The position numbers were made by a program, and so were the translations under genes. From Klebsiella sp. BIGb0138 (lineage in GTDB: Bacteria > Pseudomonadota > Gammaproteobacteria > Enterobacterales > Enterobacteriaceae), in the NCBI RefSeq assembly GCF_004342285.1, contig NZ_SMCV01000011.1, forward strand, positions 62,001 through 126,000: 64,000 nucleotides of DNA, given 5' to 3'. Each line of letters opens with the position of its first letter. Position 1 is the stretch's first letter. Shown here in pieces: positions 18,399 to 28,525 of this stretch. The notes below the pieces were generated by a model. The model worked only from the letters and a program-made list of their open reading frames with translations, was not told the DNA's origin and made no database searches.

Positions 18399-19820
18399 TT
18401 ACCGCGCGCCGTCCTGAGCCGGCGTACAAATACGATTGCGCCCCGCCTGTTTGGCGCTAATAAGATAATCGTCGGCGGCCATCAGCAGTTGATTAAAGAG
18501 TTCGGTGATCCGTCCGCTCCCTACCTGACGACACTCCAGTCCCATACTGACGGTCAGCTTAATCTGCTGTTGCCCCCAGATAAAGGTTTGCGCCTCTACG
18601 CCCTGACGGATCTTCTCCGCCAGCTGCTGCCCTTCCTGCGGCGTAGCGCTGAGGGTAGCGACAGCGAACTCTTCTCCGCCGATACGCGCCACCATTCCCT
18701 GCTCGCCGGCCAACAGCCGCACCTGCTGCGCGAACTGGGCCAATACGCAATCCCCGCACTCGTGGCCCCAGCTATCGTTAACGCGTTTAAAGCCGTCGAT
18801 ATCCAGCACCATCACCGTCAACAGCTGCGCGGGCGACACCGGCTGGCGTTTCAGCGCCTCGCTCAATCCGGAGCGCGAATAGACCCGCGTCTGGAAATCA
18901 AAATCGGCCCGCAGCGCCAGCTGTTTCACCAGATTATTAATCGCTTCGACGCTGGAGGCGACAATCACCGGGCTAATCAACATGGCGGCAATGCCGAGAC
19001 GCGTTGAAAACAGCTGCCATGGCTGCATTCGCGCATCGGGCGAGAGATGTATCAGCGAGTTTGCCACCAGCAGAATTTCGCTGATCCCGGTCATAAAGGT
19101 CAGCAGACAGGTCAGCGGCAGCGGATAACGAATCGCGCACCAGATAAGCGCCGGTAGCGGAAAGGTGATACTCCCGGCCCCGCCAACGGCCACCCCAAGA
19201 ATAATCGACAGCACCAGGGCGATAACCGGCAGAAGCTGGCTGAGACGAAAGCCGCAAAGCGCCGAGGGAATGGTCAGCGTTAATATAAACGGCAGGATCA
19301 GCACGGCGGTGGAGAACTGCTCGCTAAACCAGTCCGCCAGCTGCGGAATAAAGGTCGCCCGTTCAACGTCCACCGAGCCCAGCGCCCCCACGGCAGCGCA
19401 CAGCAACGCCGCCAGCAGGCAGTAGCAGAATAAATTCAGCGCATTGATCGGCCCCGGCATCGAATCCGTGCGCCGCTTATCCCACAGCACCAGCTGCGCC
19501 AAAGTCACGATGAAGACGATATTCGAGAAGTTGATCAGCAGCGAGGCGAAGCCCATTCCCCAGCGCGACGTTAAGCCGTCATAGACCAGCATCGCGGCAA
19601 AACAGGTGGCATAAAAATAACTGCGATTAAGCCAGACATAGCGGGCGAAAATCCCGGCCATCACGGCGTTAAGCGGCCAGAAGAATGACAGCTCCTGCAC
19701 CAGACGCAGCATGGCGCCGAAGAAATGGAGCAGTAAAGTTAAGGTGAATAACACCAGTGCATCACGCACGGGGTGTTCCTCACGAAACAGCGTGAATAAC
19801 CGAATCGACAGTGAAGACAT
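18399..19820 (-). CDS. dgcF: Membrane diguanylate cyclase
   Basis: 473 aa. The N-terminal 300 residues are membrane-spanning (about eight helices, MASE-like sensor), followed by a GGDEF domain with VMVLDIDGFKRVNDSWGHECGD and the active-site variant GGEEF in ARIGGEEFAVATL. GGEEF is catalytically competent, so c-di-GMP synthesis is expected. The RxxD inhibitory site normally just upstream of GGEEF is absent (GEQG there), so product inhibition through the I-site is not expected. By position next to yneG it corresponds to E. coli yneF. Confidence 0.88.
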   Translation of the reverse strand: MSSLSIRLFTLFREEHPVRDALVLFTLTLLLHFFGAMLRLVQELSFFWPLNAVMAGIFARYVWLNRSYFYATCFAAMLVYDGLTSRWGMGFASLLINFSNIVFIVTLAQLVLWDKRRTDSMPGPINALNLFCYCLLAALLCAAVGALGSVDVERATFIPQLADWFSEQFSTAVLILPFILTLTIPSALCGFRLSQLLPVIALVLSIILGVAVGGAGSITFPLPALIWCAIRYPLPLTCLLTFMTGISEILLVANSLIHLSPDARMQPWQLFSTRLGIAAMLISPVIVASSVEAINNLVKQLALRADFDFQTRVYSRSGLSEALKRQPVSPAQLLTVMVLDIDGFKRVNDSWGHECGDCVLAQFAQQVRLLAGEQGMVARIGGEEFAVATLSATPQEGQQLAEKIRQGVEAQTFIWGQQQIKLTVSMGLECRQVGSGRITELFNQLLMAADDYLISAKQAGRNRICTPAQDGAR

Positions 19821-19932
19821 TCAGTAATTATCCGTCTAATTGTTTCAGGCAATTATTATGTTAATAATTAGTTAGCGGATTATCATAGCATGAGAATAAT
19901 TATCAGGCATCCCCATGCCTGATAATTGCGCA

Positions 19933-20301
19933 TTAATGACGAGGCGGTGAATTCATCTGCGCGACCAGCCAGCGGTGGATCACCTGCACCACATACTCCT
20001 GCTCTTCGGCGCTCAGCTCGCGCCCTGGCGCAATCGCGTGCCACTTCGCCAGACAGCCGCGGCAGCAGGTGGCGGTGGCATGCTGAGCGATAAACACCGG
20101 ATGCCCGCGCATCGGGGTCTGTTTGCCATCGTTGGCAATCTGTGCCGGCGCCAGCCGACGGGCAATAAAATCGGCCGCATGCTGGTCAATGATCTCTGGC
20201 CCTTTCTCCATACAGTACTGCCGCTCTTTGGTCCCAAGGTGGAAACGGGAACGAAAGGTCGAGCGCTGCAGGCGGGCAAATAAACTGTCCATCGGCACCA
20301 T
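19933..20301 (-). CDS. yneG: DUF4186 protein YneG
   Basis: 122 aa, small and soluble, with cysteines in ATCCRGCLAKWH and conserved RSRFHLGTKERQYCMEKG and FIARRLAPAQIANDGKQTPMRGHPVFIAQHATATCCRGC-type stretches. It matches E. coli YneG (DUF4186), whose function is unknown. The closely spaced Cys and His residues suggest metal binding (inference). Its ATG overlaps the glsB stop by one base (TGATG), so it is translated with the glutaminase. Confidence 0.88.
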   Translation of the reverse strand: MVPMDSLFARLQRSTFRSRFHLGTKERQYCMEKGPEIIDQHAADFIARRLAPAQIANDGKQTPMRGHPVFIAQHATATCCRGCLAKWHAIAPGRELSAEEQEYVVQVIHRWLVAQMNSPPRH

Positions 20302-21227
20302 CAGAACACCGACCTCCCCAACCGCTGGGTGAGTTTTTCCAGCACCGCCGTTCCCGCCAGCGAGTTACCCGCCTCATCCAACTCCGGGCTCCACACGGCG
20401 ATGGCCATTTCCTGTGGCACGATCGCGACGATCCCCCCGCCAACGCCGGATTTGGCCGGCAGCCCGACGCGCCAGGCAAACTCGCCAGCGTTCTGGTACA
20501 TCCCGCTGGTCATCATCAGGGCGTTGACCTGCCGCGACTGCATTGGCGCGATCACCGGCTTAGCGAGATGCGCAGCGACCCCGCGGTCGGCGAGAAACAG
20601 AAAGGTCCGCGCCAGCTCGACGCAGTTCATCTCCAGCGAACAGTAGTGGAAATAGTTTTGCAGCACCGTCGCCACGTCATTATCAAAGTTGCCGAACGAT
20701 TTCATCAGCCAGGCGATGGCGGCATTGCGGGCCGAATGCTCAAACTCCGAACGCGCCACCAGCGGATCGTAAGCGATATCGGGGACGCCGCTCAGCCGGC
20801 GGACAATCTCCAGCATTCTCTGCCTCGGTGCGCTCAGTCGACTTTGCAACATGTCGCAAACGACCAGCGCCCCGGCGTTAATAAACGGATTTCGCGGTTT
20901 ACCCTGCTCGATTTCCAGCTGCAATAAGGAGTTAAACGGCTGTCCGGAGGGATCTTTCCCTACACGCTGCCAGATCTCATCTTCCTGATAGTGGTTCATC
21001 GCCACCACCAGACTGAGCACTTTAGAGATAGATTGAATAGAGAAGCGTTCGTGGGCGTCGCCGGCGCAATAGTGCTGCCCCTCTACCGTACAAATCGCCA
21101 CGCCAAGTTTATTGCCGCTAACGCCGGCCAGCGCCGGAATATAATCCGCCACTTTACCGCGCCCAATCAGCGGCCTGATGTCTGCCAGAATCGTCTCCAG
21201 CATCGTATTATTGATGACCGTCGCCAC
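20301..21227 (-). CDS. glsB: Glutaminase 2
   Basis: 308 aa, the standard length for YneH/GlsA2. Serine-beta-lactamase-like fold with the catalytic S-x-x-K tetrad in [12 protein letters not shown] (about residues 64-68), substrate-binding [11 protein letters not shown], and a late [28 protein letters not shown] loop. It hydrolyses L-glutamine to glutamate and ammonia. Linked with sad and ptrR it sits in a glutamate/GABA/putrescine neighbourhood. Confidence 0.94.
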   Translation of the reverse strand: MATVINNTMLETILADIRPLIGRGKVADYIPALAGVSGNKLGVAICTVEGQHYCAGDAHERFSIQSISKVLSLVVAMNHYQEDEIWQRVGKDPSGQPFNSLLQLEIEQGKPRNPFINAGALVVCDMLQSRLSAPRQRMLEIVRRLSGVPDIAYDPLVARSEFEHSARNAAIAWLMKSFGNFDNDVATVLQNYFHYCSLEMNCVELARTFLFLADRGVAAHLAKPVIAPMQSRQVNALMMTSGMYQNAGEFAWRVGLPAKSGVGGGIVAIVPQEMAIAVWSPELDEAGNSLAGTAVLEKLTQRLGRSVF

Positions 21228-21303
21228 ACCCGGATCCTTGCTCAGTCAAATTCGGGCTGCGAGTATAGCAGAGCGCGGCGACGGTCGTCAGGCGCTACGT
21301 CAG

Positions 21304-22689
21304 TTAGCGGCGGTCTTTCCATACGGTCTGCACGTTACAGAATTCATGCAGGCCAAAGTGTGACAGTTCACGACCAAAGCCGCTCTTCTTCACCCCGCCG
21401 AAGGCGACGCGCGCGTCGCTGGCGCTATAACCGTTGATAAACACGCCACCGCACTCGAGTTCGCGCGAGAAACGCTCCGCTTCATCGACATCGGTGGTAA
21501 ACACGGTCGCCGACAGGCCGAATTCGCTGTCGTTAGCCAGCGCCAGGGCGTGGGACGCATCGCGGGCTACGGTAATGGTCGCCACCGGGCCAAACAGCTC
21601 CTGGCGGAATCCGGTCATCTCCGGCGTGACGTTGCCCAGCACCGTTGGCGCATAGTAGTTTCCCGCCCCGGCGATTTTCTCCGCTCCGAGCAGCAGAGTC
21701 GCCCCTTCCGCCAGCGTCGCCGTCACCTGCTGATGCAGCTCATCACGCAGATCGAAGCGCGCCATCGGCCCGAGGTAGTTGACCTCATCGCGCGGGTCGC
21801 CCATCTTCAGCGCTTCAACCGCGGCGACAAACCGGGTGCTGAAGGCATCGGCAATCCCGGCCTCGACGATAAAACGCTTCGCTGCCGCGCAAACCTGCCC
21901 GGTATTCTGATAGCGGCCGATAACCGCCGCTTTCACCGCTTCATCAAGATCGGCGTCGTTAAGAACGATAAACGGATCGGACCCGCCCAGCTCAAGGACG
22001 CATTTTTTCAGCGCGGCCCCGGCCTGCGCGCCAATCGCCTTACCGGCGCGCACGCTGCCGGTGACTGTCACCGCGGCAATACGCGGATCGTTAATCGTCT
22101 GCGAGACGCCGTCGTTGCTGGCATTCACCCAGCCGAACACGCCGGCTGGCAGCCCGGCCTGAGCGAAGATCTCGCCAATCAGCGCCGCGCACCCCAGCAC
22201 GTTTGGCGCATGTTTCAGCAGGTAGCTGTTCCCCGCCAGCAGAATCGGCACCGCGCCGCGCAGCACCTGCCACAGCGGGAAATTCCACGGCATAATGGCG
22301 AGGATCGGCCCCAGCGGACGATACTCAATTACCGCATTGTTGTTTTCTACCAGGGTGGCTTCGCTCGCCAGCATGGCCGGACCGTGTTCGGCATACCAGT
22401 CACAGAGATTGGCCGATTTGCTGACTTCACCGCGCGCCTGAGCGATCGGTTTCCCCATTTCAAGGCTGATCATTTGCGCCATCTCTTCCGCACGGGCGCG
22501 TAGCGCACACCCGACCTGGCGTAAGGCGTCAGCGCGTGCGGCGACGCTCACCGCGCGCCACTGGCGGTAGCCTTGTTCAGCAAGGGCAATCGCCGCATCG
22601 ACCTGTTGTTCGCTAGCCCACGGCAGAGACGACACCTTTTCTCCCGTGGCCGGGTTGACGGAAACCGCGTGAGTTGCAGATAAATTCAT
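21304..22689 (-). CDS. sad: NAD(+)-dependent succinate semialdehyde dehydrogenase
   Basis: 461 aa aldehyde dehydrogenase, near-identical in layout to E. coli Sad (YneI, 462 aa). Catalytic Cys in NTGQVCAAAKRF (about 265), general base Glu in LELGGSDPFIV (about 231), Asn in PWNFPLWQVLRGAVP. It oxidises succinate semialdehyde to succinate at the end of GABA and putrescine breakdown. It is divergent from the LysR gene ptrR; the 105-bp gap contains the AT-rich ATTCATTGAAAATGAAT dyad. Confidence 0.94.
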   Translation of the reverse strand: MNLSATHAVSVNPATGEKVSSLPWASEQQVDAAIALAEQGYRQWRAVSVAARADALRQVGCALRARAEEMAQMISLEMGKPIAQARGEVSKSANLCDWYAEHGPAMLASEATLVENNNAVIEYRPLGPILAIMPWNFPLWQVLRGAVPILLAGNSYLLKHAPNVLGCAALIGEIFAQAGLPAGVFGWVNASNDGVSQTINDPRIAAVTVTGSVRAGKAIGAQAGAALKKCVLELGGSDPFIVLNDADLDEAVKAAVIGRYQNTGQVCAAAKRFIVEAGIADAFSTRFVAAVEALKMGDPRDEVNYLGPMARFDLRDELHQQVTATLAEGATLLLGAEKIAGAGNYYAPTVLGNVTPEMTGFRQELFGPVATITVARDASHALALANDSEFGLSATVFTTDVDEAERFSRELECGGVFINGYSASDARVAFGGVKKSGFGRELSHFGLHEFCNVQTVWKDRR

Positions 22690-22794
22690 CGTTTTGCTCT
22701 CTCTGTTGATTGCGAATTAACCTCATTCTGGCTTACCCTTCCATTCATTGAAAATGAATAATATTAAGCAACCTATTCACAAAAGAAGAAAACC

Positions 22795-23673
22795 ATGGAT
22801 CTGACCCAGCTTGAAATGTTTAACGCCGTCGCCAGCACCGGCAGCATTACCCAGGCCGCGCAAAAGGTGCACCGCGTTCCGTCAAACCTGACGACGCGGA
22901 TTCGCCAGCTGGAGGCCGATCTCGGCGTCGAGCTGTTTATTCGCGAGAACCAACGCCTGCGCCTGTCGCCCGCGGGCCATAGTTTCTTGCGCTATAGCCA
23001 GCAGATCCTCGCGCTGGTCGATGAGGCGCGGATGGTGGTGGCCGGTGATGAGCCGCAGGGTCTGTTTTCGCTGGGTTCGCTGGAAAGCACCGCCGCGGTA
23101 CGTATCCCCTCGACGCTAGCGCTGTATAACCAGCGTTACCCGAAAATTCATCTGGCGCTTTCTACCGGCCCCTCCGGCACGATGATTGACGGGGTCCTTG
23201 AGGGGACGCTGAGCGCGGCGTTTGTTGACGGGCCGCTGGTGCATCCCGGGCTTGAAGGGTTACCGGTGTTTCCGGAAGAGATGATGATCGTTGCGCCATT
23301 CGGCCACCCGCGGATAACCCGCGCCAGCGAAGTCAACGGCAGCAATGTCTATGCATTTCGCGCCAACTGCTCCTACCGCCGCCATTTTGAGAGCTGGTTC
23401 CATGCCGATCGCGCAACGCCGGGACGGATCCATGAAATGGAGTCCTACCACGGTATGCTGGCCTGCGTGATTGCCGGCGCCGGGCTGGCGCTGATCCCCC
23501 GCAGCATGCTGGAGAGCATGCCCGGCCACCAGCAGGTTTCCGCGTGGCCGCTGGCCGAAGAGTGGCGCTGGCTAACCACCTGGCTGGTATGGCGGCGCGG
23601 GGCGAAAACCCGTCAGCTGGAGGCGTTTATAGAACAGCTGAACGAAGATCGGCAACGAGCAGTTTCTCCATAA
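22795..23673 (+). CDS. ptrR: LysR-family regulator PtrR (YneJ)
   Basis: 292 aa with an N-terminal LysR HTH ([38 protein letters not shown]) and an effector domain containing the [18 protein letters not shown] and [24 protein letters not shown] segments. In E. coli, YneJ/PtrR is linked to putrescine utilisation and controls the divergent sad gene; the same layout is seen here. Its last 47 bases overlap the end of a convergent GNAT gene, so transcription from the two may interfere. Confidence 0.92.
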   Translation: MDLTQLEMFNAVASTGSITQAAQKVHRVPSNLTTRIRQLEADLGVELFIRENQRLRLSPAGHSFLRYSQQILALVDEARMVVAGDEPQGLFSLGSLESTAAVRIPSTLALYNQRYPKIHLALSTGPSGTMIDGVLEGTLSAAFVDGPLVHPGLEGLPVFPEEMMIVAPFGHPRITRASEVNGSNVYAFRANCSYRRHFESWFHADRATPGRIHEMESYHGMLACVIAGAGLALIPRSMLESMPGHQQVSAWPLAEEWRWLTTWLVWRRGAKTRQLEAFIEQLNEDRQRAVSP

Positions 23674-24109
23674 ACACGCTCAGCGGGTCGGGCTGGTAAG
23701 GCGCAAAGGCAGAGCGGGTCTGATACCCGCTGCGGGTATACAGGCCGATCGCCGCATGCTGATGGATCCCGGTCTCCAGGCGCAGCGTATGACAGTCCCG
23801 GCGCAGGGCTGCGCTTTCCAGCGCCTGCAGCAGCTGCTCACCAAGCCTCTGCCCACGATGCGTGGGATCGATGAACACCCGCTTCATTTCACCGTACCCC
23901 TCTTCACCCAGCACAATCGCTCCGCAGCCGACGGCCCGCTGCTGCTCATCGCTGATCAGCAGCGCAATCACCGATTCGGCCGCCAGCTGGCTGAGGTCGA
24001 TCAGGTGGTTACTCCCGGCGGGATAAAGAGATTGCTGGTAAGCATCCAGTTGGGCAATCAGCGCCGTCAGATGCGGATCGGTGAGTGATGTCGGGGCGAT
24101 GGTGTACAT
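23627..24109 (-). CDS. GNAT-family N-acetyltransferase
   Basis: 160 aa from ATG 24109, with AAGGAG 8 bp upstream, preferred over a start at 24163. Motif A reads [28 protein letters not shown] (about residues 70-97), followed by [23 protein letters not shown], typical of the PhnO/YjgM-like GNAT group. The substrate is unknown. The C-terminal 15 codons overlap ptrR on the opposite strand. Confidence 0.86.
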   Translation of the reverse strand: MYTIAPTSLTDPHLTALIAQLDAYQQSLYPAGSNHLIDLSQLAAESVIALLISDEQQRAVGCGAIVLGEEGYGEMKRVFIDPTHRGQRLGEQLLQALESAALRRDCHTLRLETGIHQHAAIGLYTRSGYQTRSAFAPYQPDPLSVFMEKLLVADLRSAVL

Positions 24110-24253
24110 AGGCGAGCTCCTTTTTTCGCCCACTGTAGCGCAGCGTATCCGGCCGTTTCTCATAGCATTAACTTATACCCGCCGCATCCTCTTGCGCTAA
24201 GCGATTGAACCGCAGTAATTTTATGCCATGACGGTTGATAGCGGGAAAGGACT

Positions 24254-25198
24254 ATGAATAACAAAGCGCGCAAGGTGATGATCATCGGTGCAGGCAACGT
24301 CGGCACTTCGGCGGCCTATGCCTTATTAAACCAGAATATCTGCGAAGAGCTGATCCTCGTCGATCTCGATGCAACGCGGGCCCAGGCGCATGCTCAGGAC
24401 CTGAGCGACGCCGCCGCCTATATGCCGGGAATGATGGCCATTTCAGTGCTGGAGGCCAGCGACTGCGCGGACGTGGATATCGCGGTGATCACCGTCTCCG
24501 GCGGCGCGCTGAAAGAGGGAGAGAGCCGGCTGGACGAGCTGACCCGTACGGCGAAAATCGTTAACAGCATCGTCCCGCAGATGATGGCCAACGGTTTCAA
24601 CGGTATCTTCCTGATTGCCACCAACCCCTGCGATATTATTACCTGGCAGGTGTGGCAGCTTTCCGGCTTGCCGCGCGGCCAGGTGATCGGTACCGGCGTC
24701 TGGCTGGATACCACCCGCCTGCGCCGGGTGCTGGCGCAGGCGCTGGATATTGGCGCCCAGAGTATCGATGCTTTCATTCTCGGTGAACACGGCGATACCC
24801 AGTTTCCGGTGTGGTCCCACTCGTCGGTGTACGGCTCACCGATTGCCGAGGTTTACCAAAAACATACCGGTAAGGCGCTGGACCGTCAGCAAATCGCCGA
24901 CCGGGTGCGCAAGCTCGGGTTTGAGATCTACGCCGGTAAAGGCTGCACCGAATATGGCGTCGCCGGAACCATCGCTGAAATTTGCCGCAATATCTTTACC
25001 GGCAGCCATCGCGCTCTCGCCATCTCCTGCATTCTCGACGGTGAGTACGGCGTCCAAGGCGCGGCGGTCGGCGTCCCGGCCGTGCTGGCGCAAAACGGCG
25101 TGCAGCAAATTATCGAACTGCAATTAGCGCCGGAGGAAAGCGAGAAATTCCGCCATTCGGTGGCGGTGATTAAGGCCAATATCGCCCGCCTCGGATAA
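24254..25198 (+). CDS. L-lactate/2-hydroxyacid dehydrogenase family protein
   Basis: 314 aa of the LDH/MDH fold: Rossmann VMIIGAGNVGTSAAY, NAD-ribose Asp in LVDLDATRA, catalytic Arg in EGESRLDEL, the D-x-x-R site in WLDTTRLRR and catalytic His in LGEHGDTQ. The residue at the specificity position (Gln in LDH, Arg in MDH) aligns with Leu in GGALKEGESR. That argues against plain lactate or malate and for a bulkier 2-oxoacid, as in hydroxyisocaproate dehydrogenases. Ribosome site AAAGGA. It is followed by a hairpin and decayed PhzF genes. Confidence 0.85.
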   Translation: MNNKARKVMIIGAGNVGTSAAYALLNQNICEELILVDLDATRAQAHAQDLSDAAAYMPGMMAISVLEASDCADVDIAVITVSGGALKEGESRLDELTRTAKIVNSIVPQMMANGFNGIFLIATNPCDIITWQVWQLSGLPRGQVIGTGVWLDTTRLRRVLAQALDIGAQSIDAFILGEHGDTQFPVWSHSSVYGSPIAEVYQKHTGKALDRQQIADRVRKLGFEIYAGKGCTEYGVAGTIAEICRNIFTGSHRALAISCILDGEYGVQGAAVGVPAVLAQNGVQQIIELQLAPEESEKFRHSVAVIKANIARLG

Positions 25199-25205
25199 GA
25201 TCGCG

Positions 25206-25235
25206 GCTTAGCGTCCGCGCTTTCGGCCGCTAAGC
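25206..25235 (+). terminator. Hairpin after dehydrogenase gene
   Basis: GCTTAGCG (25206-25213) and CGCTAAGC (25228-25235) form an 8-bp stem eight bases after the stop. GTTTTCC follows a few bases on. It is a plausible but weak terminator. Confidence 0.42.
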
Positions 25236-25279
25236 GGGCCGTTTTCCCCGCCAGCGGTGTTTAGCGGGCGGGAACACGT

Positions 25280-25402
25280 TCAGCGTAGAAAGACTTTCCC
25301 CTGCAGCCAGGTCACCGCCCGGCAGTTCACAGCGCACAGCGCCGCCAGGTTACCGGCAAAAGACCGTTCGCTGAAGGTCGGGAGCCGCTACATGGGAATC
25401 GC
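25280..25402 (-). pseudogene. Remnant of a PhzF-family N-terminus
   Basis: A minus-strand stretch of about 40 codons reads IPM, then an in-frame TAG, then RLPTFSERSFAGNLAALCAV before drifting out and stopping at 25280. This matches the PhzF N-terminal pattern (compare VDAFSDRNFGGNAAAVCPL of the neighbouring gene). It lies just beyond the C-terminal end of the frameshifted PhzF gene, so it looks like a decayed second copy. No more of the protein is detectable. Confidence 0.45.
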
Positions 25403-25417
25403 TTTCGCCGCTTTACC

Positions 25418-26210
25418 TCAACGTAGCGTGATGGTGCCAATCATATAAGTTGTCGCCTGGCCACCAATCAGCACCCGCTCACCCAACCACTGACAGCGCA
25501 GATCGCCCCCCCCGCGCCGACACCTGCCGCGCCTGCATGATGGTTTTACCCAGTTTGGCGCCCCAGTAGGGAATCAACATGCTGTGCGCCGAGCCGGTCA
25601 CCGGATCTTCGGCCACCGCCTCACCCGGGCAGAAGAAACGGCTGACGAAGTCATACTCATCGTCCGCCGCGCTGACGCAAATCATTTTGCCGAGGCGCTG
25701 CAGCTGTTGCATATCCGGGCGGACCGCTTGCACCTGCTGGCGATCGTTGAGGATCACCAGATAGTCCCGCCCTGCGCGCACCTCCAGCGCCTCGCTTAGC
25801 CCGAGCCCGGCCAGCAGCTCTGCCGGCGGAGCGCTGACCGGGTCAGTGGACCACGCCGGGAAATCCAGCGTCAGCCAGTCGCCGTTACGCGTCACCTTCA
25901 GCTCCCCGACAAAGCGGGTGCTGAAAACGATAGTGGCAGAAGGATGATCGAGATACTCAAAAATCACGTGCGCCGCGGCAAGCGTGGCGTGGCCGCAGAG
26001 GTTAATTTCGTCCAGGGTCGTGAACCAGCGCAGTTCAAACCCCTCATCGGTGCGCACGAAAAAGGCGGTTTCGGACTGGTTGTGCTGCTGCGCCATTTTA
26101 AGCAGCGTTTCATCCGGCAACCATTCGGTGAGCGGACACACCGCGGCGGCATTGCCGCCAAAATTGCGGTCGCTAAACGCATCCACCAGGTAAAAATCAA
26201 TATCCTGCAT
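25418..26210 (-). pseudogene. PhzF-family isomerase/epimerase, frameshifted near the C-terminus
   Basis: From ATG 26210 the protein reads a normal PhzF fold: DFYLVDAFSDRNFGGNAAAVCPL, the catalytic-site Glu in QSETAFF, CGHATLAAA and EDPVTGSAH. In the reading frame it ends early at 25479 after ARGGRSALSVVG. A run of eight Cs (25506-25513, eight Gs on the coding strand) explains this: with seven, the frame continues as ARGGDLRCQWLGERV…MIGTITLR to a TGA at 25418-25420. The intact product would be about 263 aa. It may be a true mutation, a phase-variable tract or a sequencing error. Confidence 0.82.
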
Positions 26211-26413
26211 AATAGGGCCCTTCCTTTTTTCCTTATCTTCAACATGCCATAAAAGCGTGGCATGCACACGATCTATATAAAAATTAATCCTTTAGCTTAT
26301 GAACCGGCGCGAACGGCAATATGAGATCCAGATCACAAAACGATTGTATTTTCATCAGTAATCGTTTTAAGATCGCTACCTCTTCTTCCTCTTTAGTAGC
26401 CAGCTCAGAATCT

Positions 26414-27613
26414 ATGATTACAAACACGGTTTCACGCAAGGTCGCGTGGCTTCGGGTTGTCACGCTTGCGATCGCTGCTTTTATTTTTAATACCACCGAA
26501 TTCGCCCCGGTCGGCCTGCTGTCCGATATCGCCGACAGCTTCGACATGGAAACGGCCCAGGTCGGCATGATGCTGACTATCTACGCGTGGGTGGTCGCGC
26601 TGATGTCGCTGCCGTTTATGCTGCTGACCAGCCAGATGGAGCGCCGTCGCCTGCTGATCGGCCTGTTCATCCTGTTTATTGCCAGCCACGTGCTGTCGTT
26701 CTTTGCCTGGAACTTTAACGTGCTGGTGATTAGCCGTATCGGTATCGCCTTCGCTCACGCGGTGTTCTGGTCTATTACCTCGGCGCTGGCTATCCGTATG
26801 GCGCCACCGGGCAAACGCGCGCAGGCGCTGAGTCTGATTGCCACCGGTACCGCGCTGGCGATGGTCTTTGGTATTCCGATTGGGCGTATTGTCGGCCAGT
26901 ATTTCGGCTGGCGGACCACCTTCCTGGCGATTGGCCTGGGGGCGCTGGTGACCCTGGTGTGCCTGTACAAACTGCTGCCAAAACTGCCGAGCGAACATTC
27001 GGGTTCGTTAAAAAGTTTGCCGCTGCTGTTTCGCCGTCCGGCCCTGCTGAGCATCTATCTGTTGACCGTCATCGTGGTGACCGCACACTACACCGCCTAC
27101 AGCTACATCGAGCCGTTTGTCCAGACGGTCGCCGGCATGAGCGGTAATTTTGCCACCGTGCTGCTGCTGGTGCTGGGCGGCGCGGGGATCATCGGCAGCA
27201 TTTTGTTCGGTAAGCTGGGTAACCAGCACGCTTCCGGGCTGATTAGCATCGCCATTGGCCTGCTGCTGGCGAGCCTGTTGCTGCTGCTGCCGGCATCGCA
27301 CAACCCCAACCATCTGCTGCTGCTGAGCATCTTCTGGGGCGTCGCCATTATGATTATCGGCCTGGGGATGCAGGTTAAGGTCCTGGCGCTGGCGCCGGAT
27401 GCCACCGATGTGGCGATGTCGCTGTTCTCGGGGATCTTTAACATCGGGATTGGCGCCGGCGCGTTAGTCGGCAGCCAGGTCAGCACTCATCTCTCTATGG
27501 CCTCGATCGGCTACGTCGGCGCCATCCCGGCGCTGGTGGCGCTGGTGTGGGCGGTGATGATCTTCCGCCGCTGGCCGGTATCGCTGGACGATCATCAGCC
27601 GCATCACTCCTGA
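26414..27613 (+). CDS. sotB: Sugar efflux transporter SotB
   Basis: 399 aa from ATG 26414, which matches E. coli SotB (YdeA, 396 aa) at the N-terminus ([19 protein letters not shown]). The longer upstream frame is not conserved. Twelve-helix MFS drug:H+ antiporter-1 type with [30 protein letters not shown] and [20 protein letters not shown]. SotB exports arabinose, IPTG and related sugars. It is followed by a strong bidirectional terminator shared with marC. Confidence 0.95.
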   Translation: MITNTVSRKVAWLRVVTLAIAAFIFNTTEFAPVGLLSDIADSFDMETAQVGMMLTIYAWVVALMSLPFMLLTSQMERRRLLIGLFILFIASHVLSFFAWNFNVLVISRIGIAFAHAVFWSITSALAIRMAPPGKRAQALSLIATGTALAMVFGIPIGRIVGQYFGWRTTFLAIGLGALVTLVCLYKLLPKLPSEHSGSLKSLPLLFRRPALLSIYLLTVIVVTAHYTAYSYIEPFVQTVAGMSGNFATVLLLVLGGAGIIGSILFGKLGNQHASGLISIAIGLLLASLLLLLPASHNPNHLLLLSIFWGVAIMIIGLGMQVKVLALAPDATDVAMSLFSGIFNIGIGAGALVGSQVSTHLSMASIGYVGAIPALVALVWAVMIFRRWPVSLDDHQPHHS

Positions 27614-27634
27614 CTGCGTGCGTCAATCGCGGAT

Positions 27635-27673
27635 AAAAAAGCCTGCCGGAGTCCTCACGGCAGGCTTTTTTTT
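27635..27673. terminator. Bidirectional terminator between sotB and marC
   Basis: AAAAAAGCCTGCCG (27635-27648) and CGGCAGGCTTTTTTTT (27658-27673) make an 8-bp GC stem (GCCTGCCG/CGGCAGGC) with A-run before and T-run after, so it works on both strands. Confidence 0.92.
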
Positions 27674-27691
27674 ACCCCCTCGCGGGCGGTA

Positions 27692-28360
27692 TCAGACGTG
27701 GTAGGTGGTGATAATTTCCAGCACCCCGTTGATAATAAACTGTACGCCCATACAAACCAGCAGGAAGCCCATCAGACGGGAAATCGCCTCGATACCGCCC
27801 TTACCGACCAGGCGCATAATCGCCCCGGAGCTGCGCAGGCAGGCCCACAGAATCAGCGCAACCAGCGCAAAAGTCATCGGCGGCGCCGCCAGCACCACCC
27901 AGCCGGGAAAATCAACGCCGTGCTTCACCGTCGACGCCGTACTGATGATCATCGCGATAGTCCCCGGCCCGGCGGTACTCGGCATCGCCAGCGGAACGAA
28001 GGCGATATTGGCCGTGGGTTCGTCCTGCAGCTCTTCCGATTTCATTTTGGCTTCCATCGAGTCATGCGCTTTCTGCTGCGGGAACAGCATCCGGAAACCA
28101 ATAAAGGCCACGATCAGCCCGCCGGCGATACGCAGACCGGGGATTGAGATCCCAAAGGTATTCATCACCACCTGGCCGGCATACCACGCCACCGCCAGAA
28201 TAATAAAGACATATACCGAGGCCATCAGCGATTGTCGGTTGCGCTCGGCGTTGTTCATGTTGCCAGCCAGCCCAAGGAACAACGCGACGGTGGTCAGCGG
28301 GTTTGCCAACGGTAAAATGACCACCAGCCCCAGCCCTATCGCTTGAAAAAGTTCCATCAT
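27692..28360 (-). CDS. marC: MarC-family inner-membrane protein
   Basis: 222 aa, six hydrophobic helices, family landmarks [61 protein letters not shown] and [17 protein letters not shown]. It is nearly collinear with E. coli MarC (221 aa). Despite its name no role in multidrug resistance is established. It is divergent from marRAB across the mar control region. Confidence 0.95.
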   Translation of the reverse strand: MMELFQAIGLGLVVILPLANPLTTVALFLGLAGNMNNAERNRQSLMASVYVFIILAVAWYAGQVVMNTFGISIPGLRIAGGLIVAFIGFRMLFPQQKAHDSMEAKMKSEELQDEPTANIAFVPLAMPSTAGPGTIAMIISTASTVKHGVDFPGWVVLAAPPMTFALVALILWACLRSSGAIMRLVGKGGIEAISRLMGFLLVCMGVQFIINGVLEIITTYHV

Positions 28361-28489
28361 GATTAATTAAGCCCCTGTTAATATTAAATAATTAAAAACT
28401 TTACCCCCCCAGAGTATAGCGTTGCTTGCCCGCCTCGTACCAGCGCCGATATTCGCGCCCCACGTCCCTCGCCGGGTCTGCGCAGACGC

Positions 28490-28510
28490 GCTTTAGCAAA
28501 TCGTGTGATC
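28490..28510 (+). promoter_or_regulatory. marbox upstream of marRAB
   Basis: GCTTTAGCAAATCGTGTGATC aligns with the E. coli marbox at the same distance upstream of the mar promoter. MarA, SoxS and Rob activate marRAB from this site in E. coli. Function here is inferred from match and position. Confidence 0.7.
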
Positions 28511-28525
28511 GTTCCATCCATCAGG

